Position numbers and translations under genes: made by a program. Below the pieces are notes generated by a model. The model did no database searches, was not told the DNA's origin, and saw only the letters and a list, made by a program, of their open reading frames with translations. Positions 1 through 11,588 of a DNA stretch of 64,000 nucleotides are shown in pieces (position 1 is the stretch's first letter; each line of letters opens with the position of its first letter). Origin of the DNA: Cocos nucifera (taxonomy: Eukaryota; Streptophyta; Magnoliopsida; Arecales; Arecaceae); NCBI GenBank assembly GCA_006176705.1, contig QRFJ01001912.1, positions 145,183 through 209,182 of the forward strand, in the 5' to 3' direction.

Positions 1-444
1 ACACACTACTGCAGCATCGAGTCAGTCATTGACGAGAAGGTAGACTCCCTAATGACTACTCGAGGTGGTCACGCTCAGTGCCCTCGTTCTCTAACGAGTA
101 CCTGTACTCTCGCTCCGGTGTCTCCACACCGTAGACTCAAGACTCATCTACTAAAGAGAAGCGATCGTACACCAATCTTCCGGATCAATCACCATCCTCG
201 TGATGATCCTATGGTCGGGAGCTGTTTATGAGTTAATAATGATTATTCATGTCTTAAATTTTCAACTCTTGAAAATATGAATTATCATTACCATTAACTC
301 AAAGGATGTATCACAGACACTAAATACACAGGTGTGATAGAAAATAACCCATTTCATTAATTATAGTCAAAATTACAATTTTGCCCCTAGAAGTGTATTA
401 CAAGTGTCAGCCAATTCTGGCTTCTAGGGCACATATATCTAACA
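1..444 (-). repeat. Partial LTR, copia family L1a
   Basis: On the minus strand this begins with TGTTAGATATATG at 444 and runs off the left edge of the window. It matches the terminal part of the LTRs at 8717-10991 and 53893-56279 almost base for base, including the region at 35-190 that recurs at 10551-10780. The sequence just above 444 is not a polypurine tract, so this is more likely the 5' LTR or a solo/inserted LTR than the 3' LTR of the sequence at 445-2292. Confidence 0.85.
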
Positions 445-2292
445 CCATGTGCACCTATGGGTAGATTCTTAACCAATTATTTCTCCAAATAATTTCAAGT
501 ATTTTAGTTTTGGCCCAGGCTCCTCTTCAGCACGCATAAGATGTCTCCACTGAAAGTCCTGGTTAGGTCCAACCATTAACATGATTAAGTTTGGGGCAAC
601 AAACGAATGATGACCAGGCTCGAGGAAAGCTCTAACTAACCTGATCACCATCCCAAAAGTGTAATCTAATCATCATATAATGAATCATAATTCTAATATC
701 TTGATGAACACCGGGCGTAAGGTGCCTCCAATGTCCACCTAGACTATTGAACCCATTATCAAACATCTTAATAAGAGGCTATGACTTAGTTATCCCCATA
801 ACTTTGTCATTTTAAAGACCTAATAACTTTAGAAGATTTAAAATTTATTTATGATTTAAGGATAGAGAATACATGGACCATATTGCTCCCATTGACTTCA
901 CCAAGTCAAATCCTCCCACTAACTTCTCAAGCCTTTGATAAGGTCTAGGATCAATTTTAGTCCATGGGTACTTAGATTAGTCTTATTGAATAAAATCAGT
1001 CTCACTGATTTTCTATGTGACATGGGTTAGCATGAATCAATAAGCAACCTAATCAAGAGCTAATTAACCACATTGGCTAGGTAAGTAAGATCAGTGGGAG
1101 GGTCTACCAAGGCTTGCCTTAGACACCATCAAAAATGGCCAGGCTGCTAATAAAAAACCATCGATCTAAAAATGCCAAATTTACCTTAGACACCAATCAA
1201 TTTGTCAATTTTGATTTGGTCTACCTAAAGACTCGGGCTCGACTAGTGATTCATGATCAATATCTATTTGTTAGATGTATGAACTTTGATCAACTATAAC
1301 TATTGAATTGATCTATAAAAACGAAATGATCTAATCCTAATTAACTATTAATTAGATTTGATTAATTTCTTAACTTAGTCCATATTTAATCTAACCCAAG
1401 GTCTAACCCAGTTAAGGACCTAATCAAAGCTAACCCATAACCCTTTAACCCATGATTTATGAAATTATCTTAGGATCTTCAAATTATAAATTTAGATCCT
1501 AAATAATCACTTAATTTTTAATTAAGTTCAAGGCTGATGGGTTGGGGTTTGGAAACTCTTCTGATTTAATCATTTAAAATATTTTCAAGTCATGTAAATA
1601 ATTTACATTGAATCAAATTTAATTCATGGTTTTAGACTTGATTTGTTTCGTTGTTTAGATCATGTTCTAGGATTTTGAATCTTGGGTTTTACAAAAAGTA
1701 AGTTCGTAATTTAAGTTCTATAAAATAAATATGTCATACATATTCAAACTAGATTCAAAATAAAGCTACATATCAAGCATATGTATTAAGGAACTAGATC
1801 TAGACATGAAACACATATTATTCAGATCATTTCCAAATAATCAAAATCAGATCATAAATTAATAAATATTATATTTAAAATCTAAAAATAAATCATAAAT
1901 TATTTTAGATCTTATCTAACTTATTTATAATTTACGAAGCACATACTAGGACAATCTCTCCACTATAAGGGATAAACCTTACAATAGAACAACCTTATAA
2001 TCAGTATGTGCAATCCGCTATTATTTAGATCTAATCTAAATAATCTAAAATAAATTTAATATCTATTTATTTTTAGATTAAAAATTAAAAAAATAAATCA
2101 TTAAATTATTTAGATTATATCTAACTTATTCATGATTCATAAAAATCAGATCAGCACATACTAGGATAATCTTTCATTATAAGGGGTTAACCTTACGACA
2201 AGACAACCATATGTCAGTATGTGCGATCTTTAATATTTTATTTTTAGATTTATTCTAATGCAAATATGATCATATCATAAAAGAACCTAGAT
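445..2292 (-). other. Leader/internal non-coding part of an L2 copia element
   Basis: AT-rich sequence lying on the internal side of the primer site at 2293. Around 890-1300 it shares phrases with the leaders at 37330-37800 and 52560-52960 (for example the stretch around 1060-1190 with repeated 'ttagacacc'), which supports an untranslated leader of a minus-strand copia element. The part at 469-651 has a 60-codon minus-strand reading frame with no family I recognise. No gag is visible before the L1a LTR interrupts at 444. Confidence 0.55.
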
Positions 2293-2304
2293 GCTTTGAT
2301 ACCA
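2293..2304 (-). other. Primer binding site, tRNA-Met type
   Basis: The minus strand reads TGGTATCAAAGC, one base different from the usual plant copia site TGGTATCAGAGC that pairs with the 3' end of initiator tRNA-Met. It sits one base inside the LTR end at 2306, which fixes orientation: the LTR at 2306-5205 is a 5' LTR of a minus-strand element whose internal region runs to lower coordinates. Confidence 0.85.
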
Positions 2305-2305
2305 C

Positions 2306-5205
2306 TATTGAAAAATATACAGGATTTCATGCATACATTTCAAAATTTTTTAAATTTAAAAGTAGCGAAAGATAGATTAAATAATTTAATCTATAATATG
2401 CATGTGATTTGATCACTAAACCCTACATCCAGAATCTACAATATGCCATGATGCAAATATAAATTGAAAAATCAAAACATGAAAGATTGGTATTGATCAA
2501 ATCAATACCTAGATCTAGAATTATTCTAGAAACCCTATATCATATCTAGGTCGGTAAAGAGATCTTATCTCTAACCTTTACATGGATCGAGAACATCATG
2601 GTTGAGTTCTATTATTATCCTTGTTGCTTCGAGCAGCACACATGTCTAGCCTCTACAGATAGTCCACACGAGATAGCAACACAAATCGAAGGTTCATTGA
2701 TCGAAGATCCGCTCAAAGTGCTAGCTTCTCGTGGATCCCTCTTGATGGTTAATCAAAAAGATATTCTTTAGATCTCTTTGACCTTTCAAAAGATGAAGAA
2801 TACAAGAAAGATTTGAGAAGAAATTCAACTCTTGGATCTTCCAAAAATCAAAAAATAAAAACTCAAGAAAATGCCCTAAGAGAAGATAGATCTTCTCTTT
2901 CTGGACATCAATTGTTGATGTCTAAAAAGCATCTCCATGCCAGGACAAGAGGAGACATTCTACTCAATTATTTTTTCACACTTCTAGATCTCTTTTTATT
3001 TAATTTTTCTCATAAAAAAATTATACAAAAATTAAGAAGAAAAGATTCATAAAAGAACTCTAAGAGAAGACTATCTTCTTTTCACTTTCTTCTCATCAGG
3101 ACATGATCAAATCATGTCCAAAAGAGATCCTGATGCTCCAACAATTTAGAGCATCCATCCTCCATGCCCTCTCCATTTATTTTTGATCTTTCTCATGAAA
3201 ATAATCTAAAAGGATGGAGGAGAAAATGATCCAGAGGAAACCCTAGAGAAAATAATCTTCTCTTTCTTACCTTTGTCTCTTCAAGACATCAATAATTAAT
3301 ATCCTAATAGACCCTCCACACCGAGTGACTTTGACCGTTGAACCTCCCATGCCTTCTCTCCTCTCTCTCTAATTTTTCATAAATTTTTCAGAATTTTTTT
3401 ATGCCTAATTCCTATCTTATAGGAGGCACCCACTTAAATAAGTAGACTAGGTCAAAACCTAGTCTTACAAGGAGTCTTGGTGGCATCCAACTCTTGGATG
3501 CCACCCTCCTTGATTTTTGGCATGCAGAACCAAAAACCAACAACCAAAGGAAGGGAAAAATTCATGGAAATAAATCAGAAGAGGGGTGCATGAAAATATT
3601 TTGGCATGGGAAGAAACCAAATGAGAAAGGGAGGAGTTTTGGAATTCTAGGATTCTATCAAGAGGAGTTTAAATCCAAACCACCTTCCAAATTAGACCAA
3701 GTCAAATTTCTTTCCAAAACAAATCAAAAGTGGGCATGAAAACCTTTCTTAAGATGTGGAAAATTCATGTAAAGATCTGGAAATAAAAATATAATGGGCA
3801 TGGGATCTTTCTTAGGTGTTGCAAGGGTGAAGGGAAGAGTCCTAGTCTAATTAGGACTCTCCAATGTAGACTAGGTCAAATCTAATTTAAATCTCATTTA
3901 AATTAGATTTGAGTCAACCTAATTAAAAGATAATCCTAACCCAATTAGAAGTCTAATTAAGTTAGATTTAATTAAATTTAAATTAGATTTAATTTTTAAT
4001 CAAATTAGAAATTAGGTGCACTCAAGTCCTAGTCTAACAAGGGCTTGTTCTTCCTTGCAATTAGCTTATCTAATAAACTAATTAGAATTAATCCAATTAA
4101 ATTCAAACTAATTCTAATTAAATCTAATTTAATTAGACTTAATCTCAGTCCAATTTTTCAATTAAATTGAGCTAATTAGTAATCCAATAGCTAATCTATC
4201 CTCCCGCAATACTTGCATTAGGTCAAACATCAATCATATTGATTGTTTGACCTTAGAAAGATCTCAATCACCAATCAACCATCCGATCAGATAACAATCT
4301 TTAATGTATATGACCCTATAGATTCGAACCTAAGCCAATAGCATAAGAACCAATTTCTATAGTAATCAAAATAACCATTTAGCAATGGTATCCGATGTCC
4401 GGATAGGTCGAATGTATGTAAAGCAATATTCTTAGAACCCTAACCTATGGTTATCATATAATTCATCTCTTTGACCAATAATGCTCAAGATGACTTCGAG
4501 TATACTATCAATACTCATACAAATTATCTATATTATATTTCAAAATTTTGTAAATCTCATGACTCCTCATAAGGATTACCCATGCCTAGGTTTTGCTAAA
4601 TTGAAACACAGCGAGACATTTACTTTCTGATATTAATCAGGAGTGGTCAATCCCATCTTGACTCACACACGAACTCTACAAGTACTTGACTATATCTAAA
4701 AATCTTTCAAACATGTATTGAAAATACAGATAGTCCGACACTAAAGTATAGTGAGTTGCTAGCAAGTCACCATGATGATCTCAGGTCGGAGGGACACTTA
4801 TACCCATCGGCCTTAACCAACTACTCCTGACAATAGAATGCTACATTAATCACATTCATTGTAGATGTACTTCTACATCTCACTTGGATGTCATACCAGT
4901 GTCTCCACAGCACTTGGTTATGAGGATAATCAACACATATGACATACAGCAATCTACACTCGATAAGTTATCATCCTAGTTAATAACTTATCATTTGGTC
5001 ATGAACAATTTAAGAACCATCCGATAAATTCTTCTTTATCAATTGATTATGGTTCTAAGGACTTCATCATAAGAGAGGAGTTCATTTAAGGAAGATAGAA
5101 CTTTTATGATGAATAAGCCAAATAACTATTATTATTTGATAATTCATATACTAATTTCAATCATCTACAACTTAGATGATTAGCTTTAGGAAATATTTCC
5201 CAATA
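2306..5205 (-). repeat. Complete LTR, copia family L2 (about 2.9 kb)
   Basis: Bounded by short inverted ends: the lower end reads tattgaaaaatata and the upper end finishes ...caata, the mirror of the TGTTGAAAAATATA start seen in the second copy at 7306. The primer site follows directly at 2293-2304. Its upper 2.05 kb is repeated at 5239-7306. A TATA-like stretch (TATTTAAG read on the minus strand, near 3431-3440) is kept in both copies. Two plus-strand reading frames inside (2813-3052 and 3494-3739) are antisense to the element and not recognisable as genes. Confidence 0.8.
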
Positions 5206-5240
5206 TTTCGTATCATGGCAAACTTTTGAAGTATCATGGC
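5206..5240. repeat. Short filler made of a 21-bp repeat between two L2 LTRs
   Basis: After the LTR end at 5205 comes one full 21-bp unit (tatcatggcaaacttttgaa plus g, 5211-5231) and the start of a second (5232-5240), which runs straight into the truncated LTR copy. The same unit occurs in about 3.5 copies at 41570-41649. Confidence 0.7.
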
Positions 5241-7306
5241 ATCCATCCTCCACGCTCCCTCTCTTTCTTTTTGATCTTTCTCATGAAAATAAATAGAAAA
5301 CATGGATGAGAAAAAGATGCAGAGAAAACCCTAGAGAAGACAATTTTGTCTTTCTTACCTTTGTCTCTTCAAGACATCTACAATTGATGTCCTAAAAGAC
5401 CTTCCATGCCTAGCAACTTTAAGCATTGAACCTCCCACAGCCTTCTCTCCTCTCTCTGACATAAATTTTTCAAAATTTTTTGATGCCTAATTCCTATCTT
5501 ATAGGAGGCACCCACTTAAATAGGAAGACTAGGTCAAAACCTAGTCTTCCATGGAGTCTTGGTGGCATCCACCTCTTGGACGCCACCCTCCTTGACTTTT
5601 GGTATGGAGAACCAAAAACCAACGACCAAAGAAAGGAAAAAATTCATGGAAATAAATCAAGCCAGGGATGCACAAAAATATTTTGGCCTGGGAAGAAACC
5701 AAATGAGAAAGGAAGGAGTTTTGGAATTTTAGGATTCTATCAAGAGGAGTTTAAATCCAAACCACCTTCCAAATTAGACCAAGTCAAATTTCTTTCTAAA
5801 CAAACCAAAAGTGGGCATGAAAACCTTTCTTAAGATGTGGAAAATTCACGTAAAGATATAGAAATAAAAATATAATGGGCATTGGATCTTTCTTAGGTGG
5901 TGCAAGGGTGAAGGGAAGAGTCCTAGTCTAACTTGGACTCTCTAATATTACTAGGACTCTCTAATATAGACTAGGTCAAACCTAATTTAAATCTCATTTA
6001 AATTTGATTTGAGTCAACCTAATTAAAAGGTAATTCTAATCAAATTAGGAGTCTAATTAAATTAGATTTAATTAAATTTAAATTTAATTTAATTTTTAAT
6101 CAAATTAGAAATTAGGTATACTCAAGTCCTAGTCTAATAAGAACTTGTTCTCCCTCATAATTGGCTTATCCAATAAACCAATTAAACTTAATCTAATTAA
6201 GTCCAAACTAAATCTGGTTGAATCTAATTTAATTAGACTTGATCTTAGCCTGATTGCTCAATTAAATTGAGCCAATTAGTAATCCAATTGCTAATTGATC
6301 CTCCTACAATACTTGCATTATATCAAATATTAATCATATTGATTGTCTGACCTTAGAATGGTTCTTAATCATCGATCAAACATCTGATCAGATAACAACC
6401 TCTAATGTGTGTGATCCTATTATTTCGAGCCAAAGCTAGTAGCATAGGAATTAATTTTTATACCAATCAAAATGATCATCTAGCAATGGTACCCGACATC
6501 CAAATAGATCGAATGTATGCAAAGCAACATTCTTAAAACTCTAGCCTATGGTTACCATATAATTCATCTCTTTGATCAATAATGCTCAAGATGACTTTGA
6601 GTACACTATCAATACTCATACAAGTCATCCATATTATATTTTAAAATTTCATAAATCTCGTGACTCCTCACGAGGATTACCCAGGCCTAGGTTTTGCTAA
6701 ATTAAAACATAGCGAGACATTCACTTCTTAAAGTTAATTAGGAGTGGTCAATCCCATCTTGACTCACACACAGACTCTATAAGTACTTGACTATATCTAA
6801 AAATCTTTTGAATCTGTATTAAAAATATAGATAGTCTAGCACCAAAGTACAGTGAGTTGCTTGCAAGTCACCATAGTGATCTCAAGTCAGAGAGACACTT
6901 ATATCCATCAGCCTTAACTAGCTACTCCTAATAGTAGAGTGCTACATTGATCACGTTCAGTGCAGATGTACTCCTATATCTCATCTAGATGCCATACTAG
7001 TGTCTCCACACCACTTGATTACGAGGACAATCAATATATATGACATACAATGACCTACACTCAATAAGTTATCATCCTAGTTAATAACTTATCATTTGAT
7101 CATGAATAATTTAAAATTTATCTGATAAATTATTCTTTATCGATTGATTATAGTTCTAAGGACTTCATCATAAGATAGGAGTTCATTTAAGAAAGATAGA
7201 ATTTTTATAATGAATAAGTCAAAAAACTATTATTATTTGATAATTTATATACTAATTTCAATCATCTACAACTTAGATGATTGGCTTTAGGATATATTTT
7301 TCAACA
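5239..7306 (-). repeat. Truncated LTR, copia family L2 (3' LTR of outer element A)
   Basis: Aligns with 3151-5205 for its whole length but lacks the roughly 845 bp nearest the primer site. The upper end is intact (minus strand TGTTGAAAAATATATCC) and is directly preceded on the minus strand by a purine run at 7307-7316 and the end of a pol gene, so this is a 3' LTR. A plus-strand 117-codon frame at 5480-5833 resembles the one at 3494-3739, but the differences I can see are mostly amino-acid changing, so I do not call a gene. Confidence 0.8.
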
Positions 7307-7316
7307 ACTTTCACTT
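7307..7316 (-). other. Polypurine tract of outer L2 element A
   Basis: The minus strand reads AAGTGAAAGT immediately before the TGTTG start of the LTR at 7306. This is the position and composition expected for the plus-strand primer of a copia element. Confidence 0.7.
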
Positions 7317-8290
7317 GAACTAAAGTCAATCAGAACAATATCAAATATCCTATCTTCCACTTAAGCTAGTAGAACTCCCTAGTTCTGAGGCTTTATAAAA
7401 TGGATTAGTCAAGTTCTTCTTTTCCATCGATCTTCTAAAGGTCAACTTCATTCTGATCTAAAATCTAAGATAATTACAATGCAGAGTATGCTGGTCCTAT
7501 GGTGTACCATTGGTTCTTTAGCGATGGCTCCAGTGCTATATTAGGACTGGACCATTGATGGAGGGTGCCACTCCTAGCTTGCTAATGAACTATGCCACCA
7601 CACAGTTTACATTACAGCATCTCATGCCACGATGTAGTCTACATCATTAATAGAATAGACTAATATCTTGTTTGAAACTTTTTCAGTAAATTGCTCCTCT
7701 AATTAAGATAAATTCATGATCTGACACTCTCTTATTGTTGTCTTTATCTAACTAAACTGGAACCAAAATATTCTACAAGTTTTAAGTTAGTTTCTCCATG
7801 TATAAATTACAGGACCTTAGTATTTCTCAAATACTTAAGGATTATCTATATAATCTTTCAATATTTCTTGCTTGGATCAAACTGGTATCTACTTACTACC
7901 TCTAGTGAGTATACCATGTCTAGTCTCATACATGAAGAAATAAGATAATTGCTAAATCTTTATTTCTTTGTAATGCTAGAATGTCATTCTCGATTAAGTG
8001 AATGTTATCCACAAACACCACAAGGAATAATACTATAGAACCTTTTGCCCACTCACAAATGCAGTGTTTCTCTTTATTCATAGCAAAGACATATGTTCAA
8101 AATGTATGTTCCAACTCTGAGATAATAGCCAAACAAGCTTTATAGATTTCTACCTTCCCGTTTGTGATACTATGATCCTTTGAAAATCCATTCATATCTA
8201 ATGAATTTTATCCCTTCAGGTGAATCAAGTAGTATCTACACACTATTGATTTTCATGGACTCCAATTCGGATTTGATGGCTCCAAGCCAC
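7317..8290 (-). pseudogene. Ty1/copia pol remnant (RT and RNase H), outer element A, right part missing
   Basis: Read on the minus strand from 8290 downwards this gives, in broken frames, the N-terminal reverse transcriptase motif (a W-L-x-A-I-K-S-E pattern at about 8250-8290), then the conserved 'wtl...ppeG' region. The catalytic motif is altered to F-V-D-N at 8004-8015, where copia enzymes have Y-V-D-D. A degenerate RNase H follows down to the polypurine tract. Many stops and frameshifts make it non-functional. It stops abruptly at 8290, where a foreign LTR begins. The preceding codons reappear at 41498, so this RT is split by the insertion of 8291-41492. It would have acted in reverse transcription of the element RNA inside virus-like particles. 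Confidence 0.75.
8286..8290. other. Target site duplication GCCAC, left copy
   Basis: The five bases next to the LTR end at 8291 are repeated at 41493-41497, next to the LTR start at 41492. Removing one copy and everything between restores the reading frame of the outer RT, so this marks a single retrotransposon insertion. Confidence 0.75.
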
Positions 8291-8716
8291 TGAAGGAAAA
8301 ATGAGATTTTTCCTACTGCAGGATGCATCTGGTCAAATCAGATTTGCAGCAAAATAATTTTAAATTTTTTTTTATGATCTGATCAAATCTAAGAGTTCTT
8401 AGATTTGATTAGATTGATCTAAAATTTAGAAGTAAAATAAAAATAAAAATAGTGATAATAGTTATCACCTGATCAGATAAACTATTTATCTAATGTGATG
8501 ATTTGATAACTGATTCGAGGTTCTGATTGAGCCACGCACGTGCCTAACCTCTACCACTTGGGTCAGATCTGGAAGTCTCCTCCTTCTAGATCTGATCTCC
8601 AAAGATCAGATCTAATATCTTCTCATAAAGCCTTCAAAATAAACTCCAAAGGCTGCGCATTCATCTCACGAACACCATCGTCTCTCGCTGATCTTCACAT
8701 CAACGAGACTTGATCT
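8291..8716 (-). repeat. 3' end of an L1b LTR
   Basis: The minus strand ends in TTCA at 8291, and the 426 bp match 38863-39294 closely (for example the shared stretch with 'gtgataat' and 'tatcacctgat'). Similarity to L1b breaks at 8716/8717 at 'cttgatct', where an L1a LTR end begins. This is the distal part of the 3' LTR of the large element whose 5' LTR is 38863-41492. Confidence 0.75.
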
Positions 8717-10991
8717 CGAAGGGAAATTCTGATTTTTCATACCAGGTTCGTTCAGATCTGATTAGATCAAAAGATATATTTCAAAAAAAAATTTCTTTGA
8801 TCTAGATCAGATCTAAGATGTTTCAGATCTGATTATTATTATTTTAGAAATTAAAATAAAATTAGATAAATTAAATCAGATTTAATTTATCTTAAAGTGG
8901 GTAATCCTATTACCCGTTGATGATCCTGTAAGTAGCGGAAGGTTCTGGATCAAGCCATGCAAGTGCCTGACCTCTATCGATATCCACTCAGACTAGATCT
9001 GGAGATCCTCCCTTCTCTATCATGTCTTCAAAAATTAGATCTGGATCTGATCTGGAGGATCTTCAAAACACCTTTCGAAGATCAGCAGTCGTCCTTTACA
9101 GCAGCGCAGCCTTCTAGCTTTCACTCACCTTTCTCTCATTTGGATCGCACCAACCAAGCTCCAAAACCCTTTTGGATGTGGAGAGGAGAGGGAGAAGATG
9201 CTTTGGCATGGAGGAGGAGAGGAGAAAAGGCCTTGGGGCATGGAGATCTCAATTAATTCAGATTCCTCTTTGAGTTGGGTGCAGAGTCTTATTTATAGAC
9301 TAACTGTGATCCAACTCCTCTTCTTCCCAACCAATCATAACTCTTTGTGAAATCAGATCTAAATCTGATTGATGAAAATAGAGTCCCCTAGATTCCTCCT
9401 TAGAGGGTGCCTAAGACCAGTCAAAGTTGGTTCTTAGGAGAACTCTAATTGAAATCCAAAAAGGAGATGGAGTCCCTATCCAACAGGGACTCCTGGGCAC
9501 CTCCAGCTTGGGCACACGCCAAGGGTGGCGTGCGCCCTCTTCCTTGCCAGGTTTTGGTAGGAGGACAGGCCCCCACCAGCTCTCCAATAGGTGCATGACA
9601 TGTGGATAGAAGTCAAAGTGCCAATGGTCAACATTTGACCAGTCAAAGGTAGACTTTTGACCAAAGTCAAAGAACGAGAAATGGCAGGTGACCAAAAATG
9701 GCAGGTAATGTCTTACAAAATAAGACAACCTTTTTTGACTTGGACAACCTCCAGTAAGACCATATGAAGGCCTCTGATTGAGCATAAACTCCTTTGGCTC
9801 AGTCAGGATAACTTATTTATGATAGTAAAAGAAGAACGTTAGGTTTAATCGAGTGCTAGCACGATTTTCTTGAACCTAATTGAATCTCATTCAGATCAAT
9901 TGAATTAGATCGTTCAATTGATGATCACCAAATTCAAACTCTTGTTTGTGTGATTCAGTTAGGTTCAGTTCTGTATGGTAATGGGATATGTCATGATCTC
10001 TATCATCGACATCATCGAAACTCCTTTCGATGGATCAGAACTCTTTTGATTCGAACAGCTAGAATGATCAATCATCTAAATCATTCTAATTGCTCCCAAA
10101 ATCCACCAGTGACACCTAGCAGTATATGGTGGCAACCTATCAGAGCTGAATGCGAACCTCTTGGTGTAACTACCTGTGTGATTAAGTTCTTCTATCTTGA
10201 GCCCCGATTAGATTAGGGTTAAGGTGAACTCGTCAAACCCTAGTCTCTGTCATATGATGTAATCATTCGATTCAAGTCCAATGTGAAAATCTAAATAGAA
10301 ACTCTTTCTATTATTTCACTTTGCCATGGCCATGGACTTCTGGACTTGATTCTCATGATCATCATAGGGCTGCTCCTCTACCACCGAGGTAGATAGATTC
10401 CATCTTGATGCTATCCAGTTCCTACAATGAACATGCTATAGCCAACATACACCTCAGGGTTCCATATGGTTAGGAGATCGAGTAATGGTGTAGTCAAACT
10501 ATAACACCCTCAAGGTGAACTGCCGATGCACCTCAGGTCAAAGAACCAGACACACCACTACAGCATCGAGTCAGTCATCGATGAGAAGGTAGACTTCCTA
10601 ATGACTACTCGAGGTGGTCACACTCAGTGCCCTCGTTCTAATGAGTACCTATACTCTCGCTCTGGTGTCTCCACACCATAGACTCAAGACTCATTTACTA
10701 AAGAGAAGCGATTGTACACCAATCTTTCGGATCAATCACCATCCTCGTGATGATCCTATGGTCGGGAGCATTTTATGAGTTAATAATGATTATTCATGTC
10801 TTAAATTTTCAACTCTTGAAAATATGAATTATCATTACCATTATCTCAAAGGATGTATCACAGACACTAAATACACATATGTGATAGAAAATAACCCATT
10901 TTATTGATTATAGTCAAAATTATAATTTTGCCCCTAGAAGTGTATTACAAGTGTCAGCCAATTCTGACTTCTAGGGCACATATATCTAACA
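8717..10991 (-). repeat. Complete LTR, copia family L1a (3' LTR of element E)
   Basis: Runs from TGTTAGATATATG (upper end, 10991) to ...CCCTTCG (8717), about 2.27 kb. The LTR at 53893-56279 is the closest relative over its full length. A polypurine tract and the end of a copia RNase H gene lie directly above, so this is a 3' LTR. The expected terminal TTCA is TTCG here. It follows an L1b LTR fragment without a spacer, indicating insertion of an L1a element into an older L1b LTR. Confidence 0.8.
9290..9297 (-). promoter_or_regulatory. TATA box of L1a LTR
   Basis: The minus strand reads TATAAATA. The equivalent site is conserved in the other L1-type LTRs (39429-39436 and 54504-54511), which supports its being the U3 core promoter. 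In this copy it would drive outward transcription toward lower coordinates. Confidence 0.55.
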
Positions 10992-11002
10992 ATCTCTCAC
11001 TT
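10992..11002 (-). other. Polypurine tract of L1a element E
   Basis: The minus strand reads AAGTGAGAGAT directly before the TGTTAGA start of the 3' LTR and directly after the stop of the RNase H frame. Confidence 0.75.
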
Positions 11003-11005
11003 ATC

Positions 11006-11369
11006 CTAAAGCCAATTGGCTACAAGTCTAAGTTCCATCTTCTCAAGGTGGGCTTCGATCTTTTGCCGGCCCAATGGCTTTGTAAGTGGTTCTGTCACAT
11101 TATCTATGAAGTTGACTCTCTTGACCTCGACATAACCCTTCTCGAGGTAATCACGGATAAGATGGTATGCACCATTCAATGTGCTTGGATTTCTGATGAG
11201 ACCTTGGCTCTTTAGCAAGGGCTATGGCGCCATTATTGTCGTAGTATAGAGGAATGGCATCTGATGGCATTACTCTAATTTCTGTAGCAAACTTCTTATA
11301 CCAGAATGCTTCCTTCGCAGCCTCTGATGCAATGATATATTCTGCTTCCATGGTGGAGTCTGCTATCAT
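11006..11369 (-). pseudogene. Ty1/copia RNase H, element E
   Basis: C-terminal domain of a copia Pol polyprotein, which degrades the RNA strand of the RNA/DNA hybrid. The minus-strand frame at 11369-11151 carries the typical D-S-T-x-E-A-E-Y signature, then the Y-x-D-N-N-G-A-I-A and K-E-P-R-S-H-Q-K-S-K-H-I motifs. A frameshift near 11165-11215 moves the rest to another frame, which contains the conserved N-x-T-E-P-L-T-K-P-L tail and ends 14 bp above the LTR. The region between the RT frame (ends 11589) and 11369 holds further degenerate pol sequence. One frameshift makes it inactive as it stands, although sequence error cannot be excluded. Confidence 0.85.
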
Positions 11370-11588
11370 CGTTTGCTTGGAACTCTTCTAGCTGACAGCA
11401 CCACCATTGCACACAAACAGACTTTCAGATGTCGACTTTCGATCATCTATATCGGACATGAAATCAGAGTCTGTGTATCCTTGGACTTGGAGTTCTCCGT
11501 TACCAAAGACCAACATCATATCCTTAGTTCTTCTCAAGTACTTAAAGATATATTTTATAGAAGTTTAGTATTCTTCACCTGGATTTGA

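Noticed and set aside
9411..9785. 124-codon minus-strand frame inside the L1a LTR, plus overlapping frames
   Set aside because: Lies in LTR U5/leader sequence and is broken in the related LTR at 54600-55000. No domain motif.
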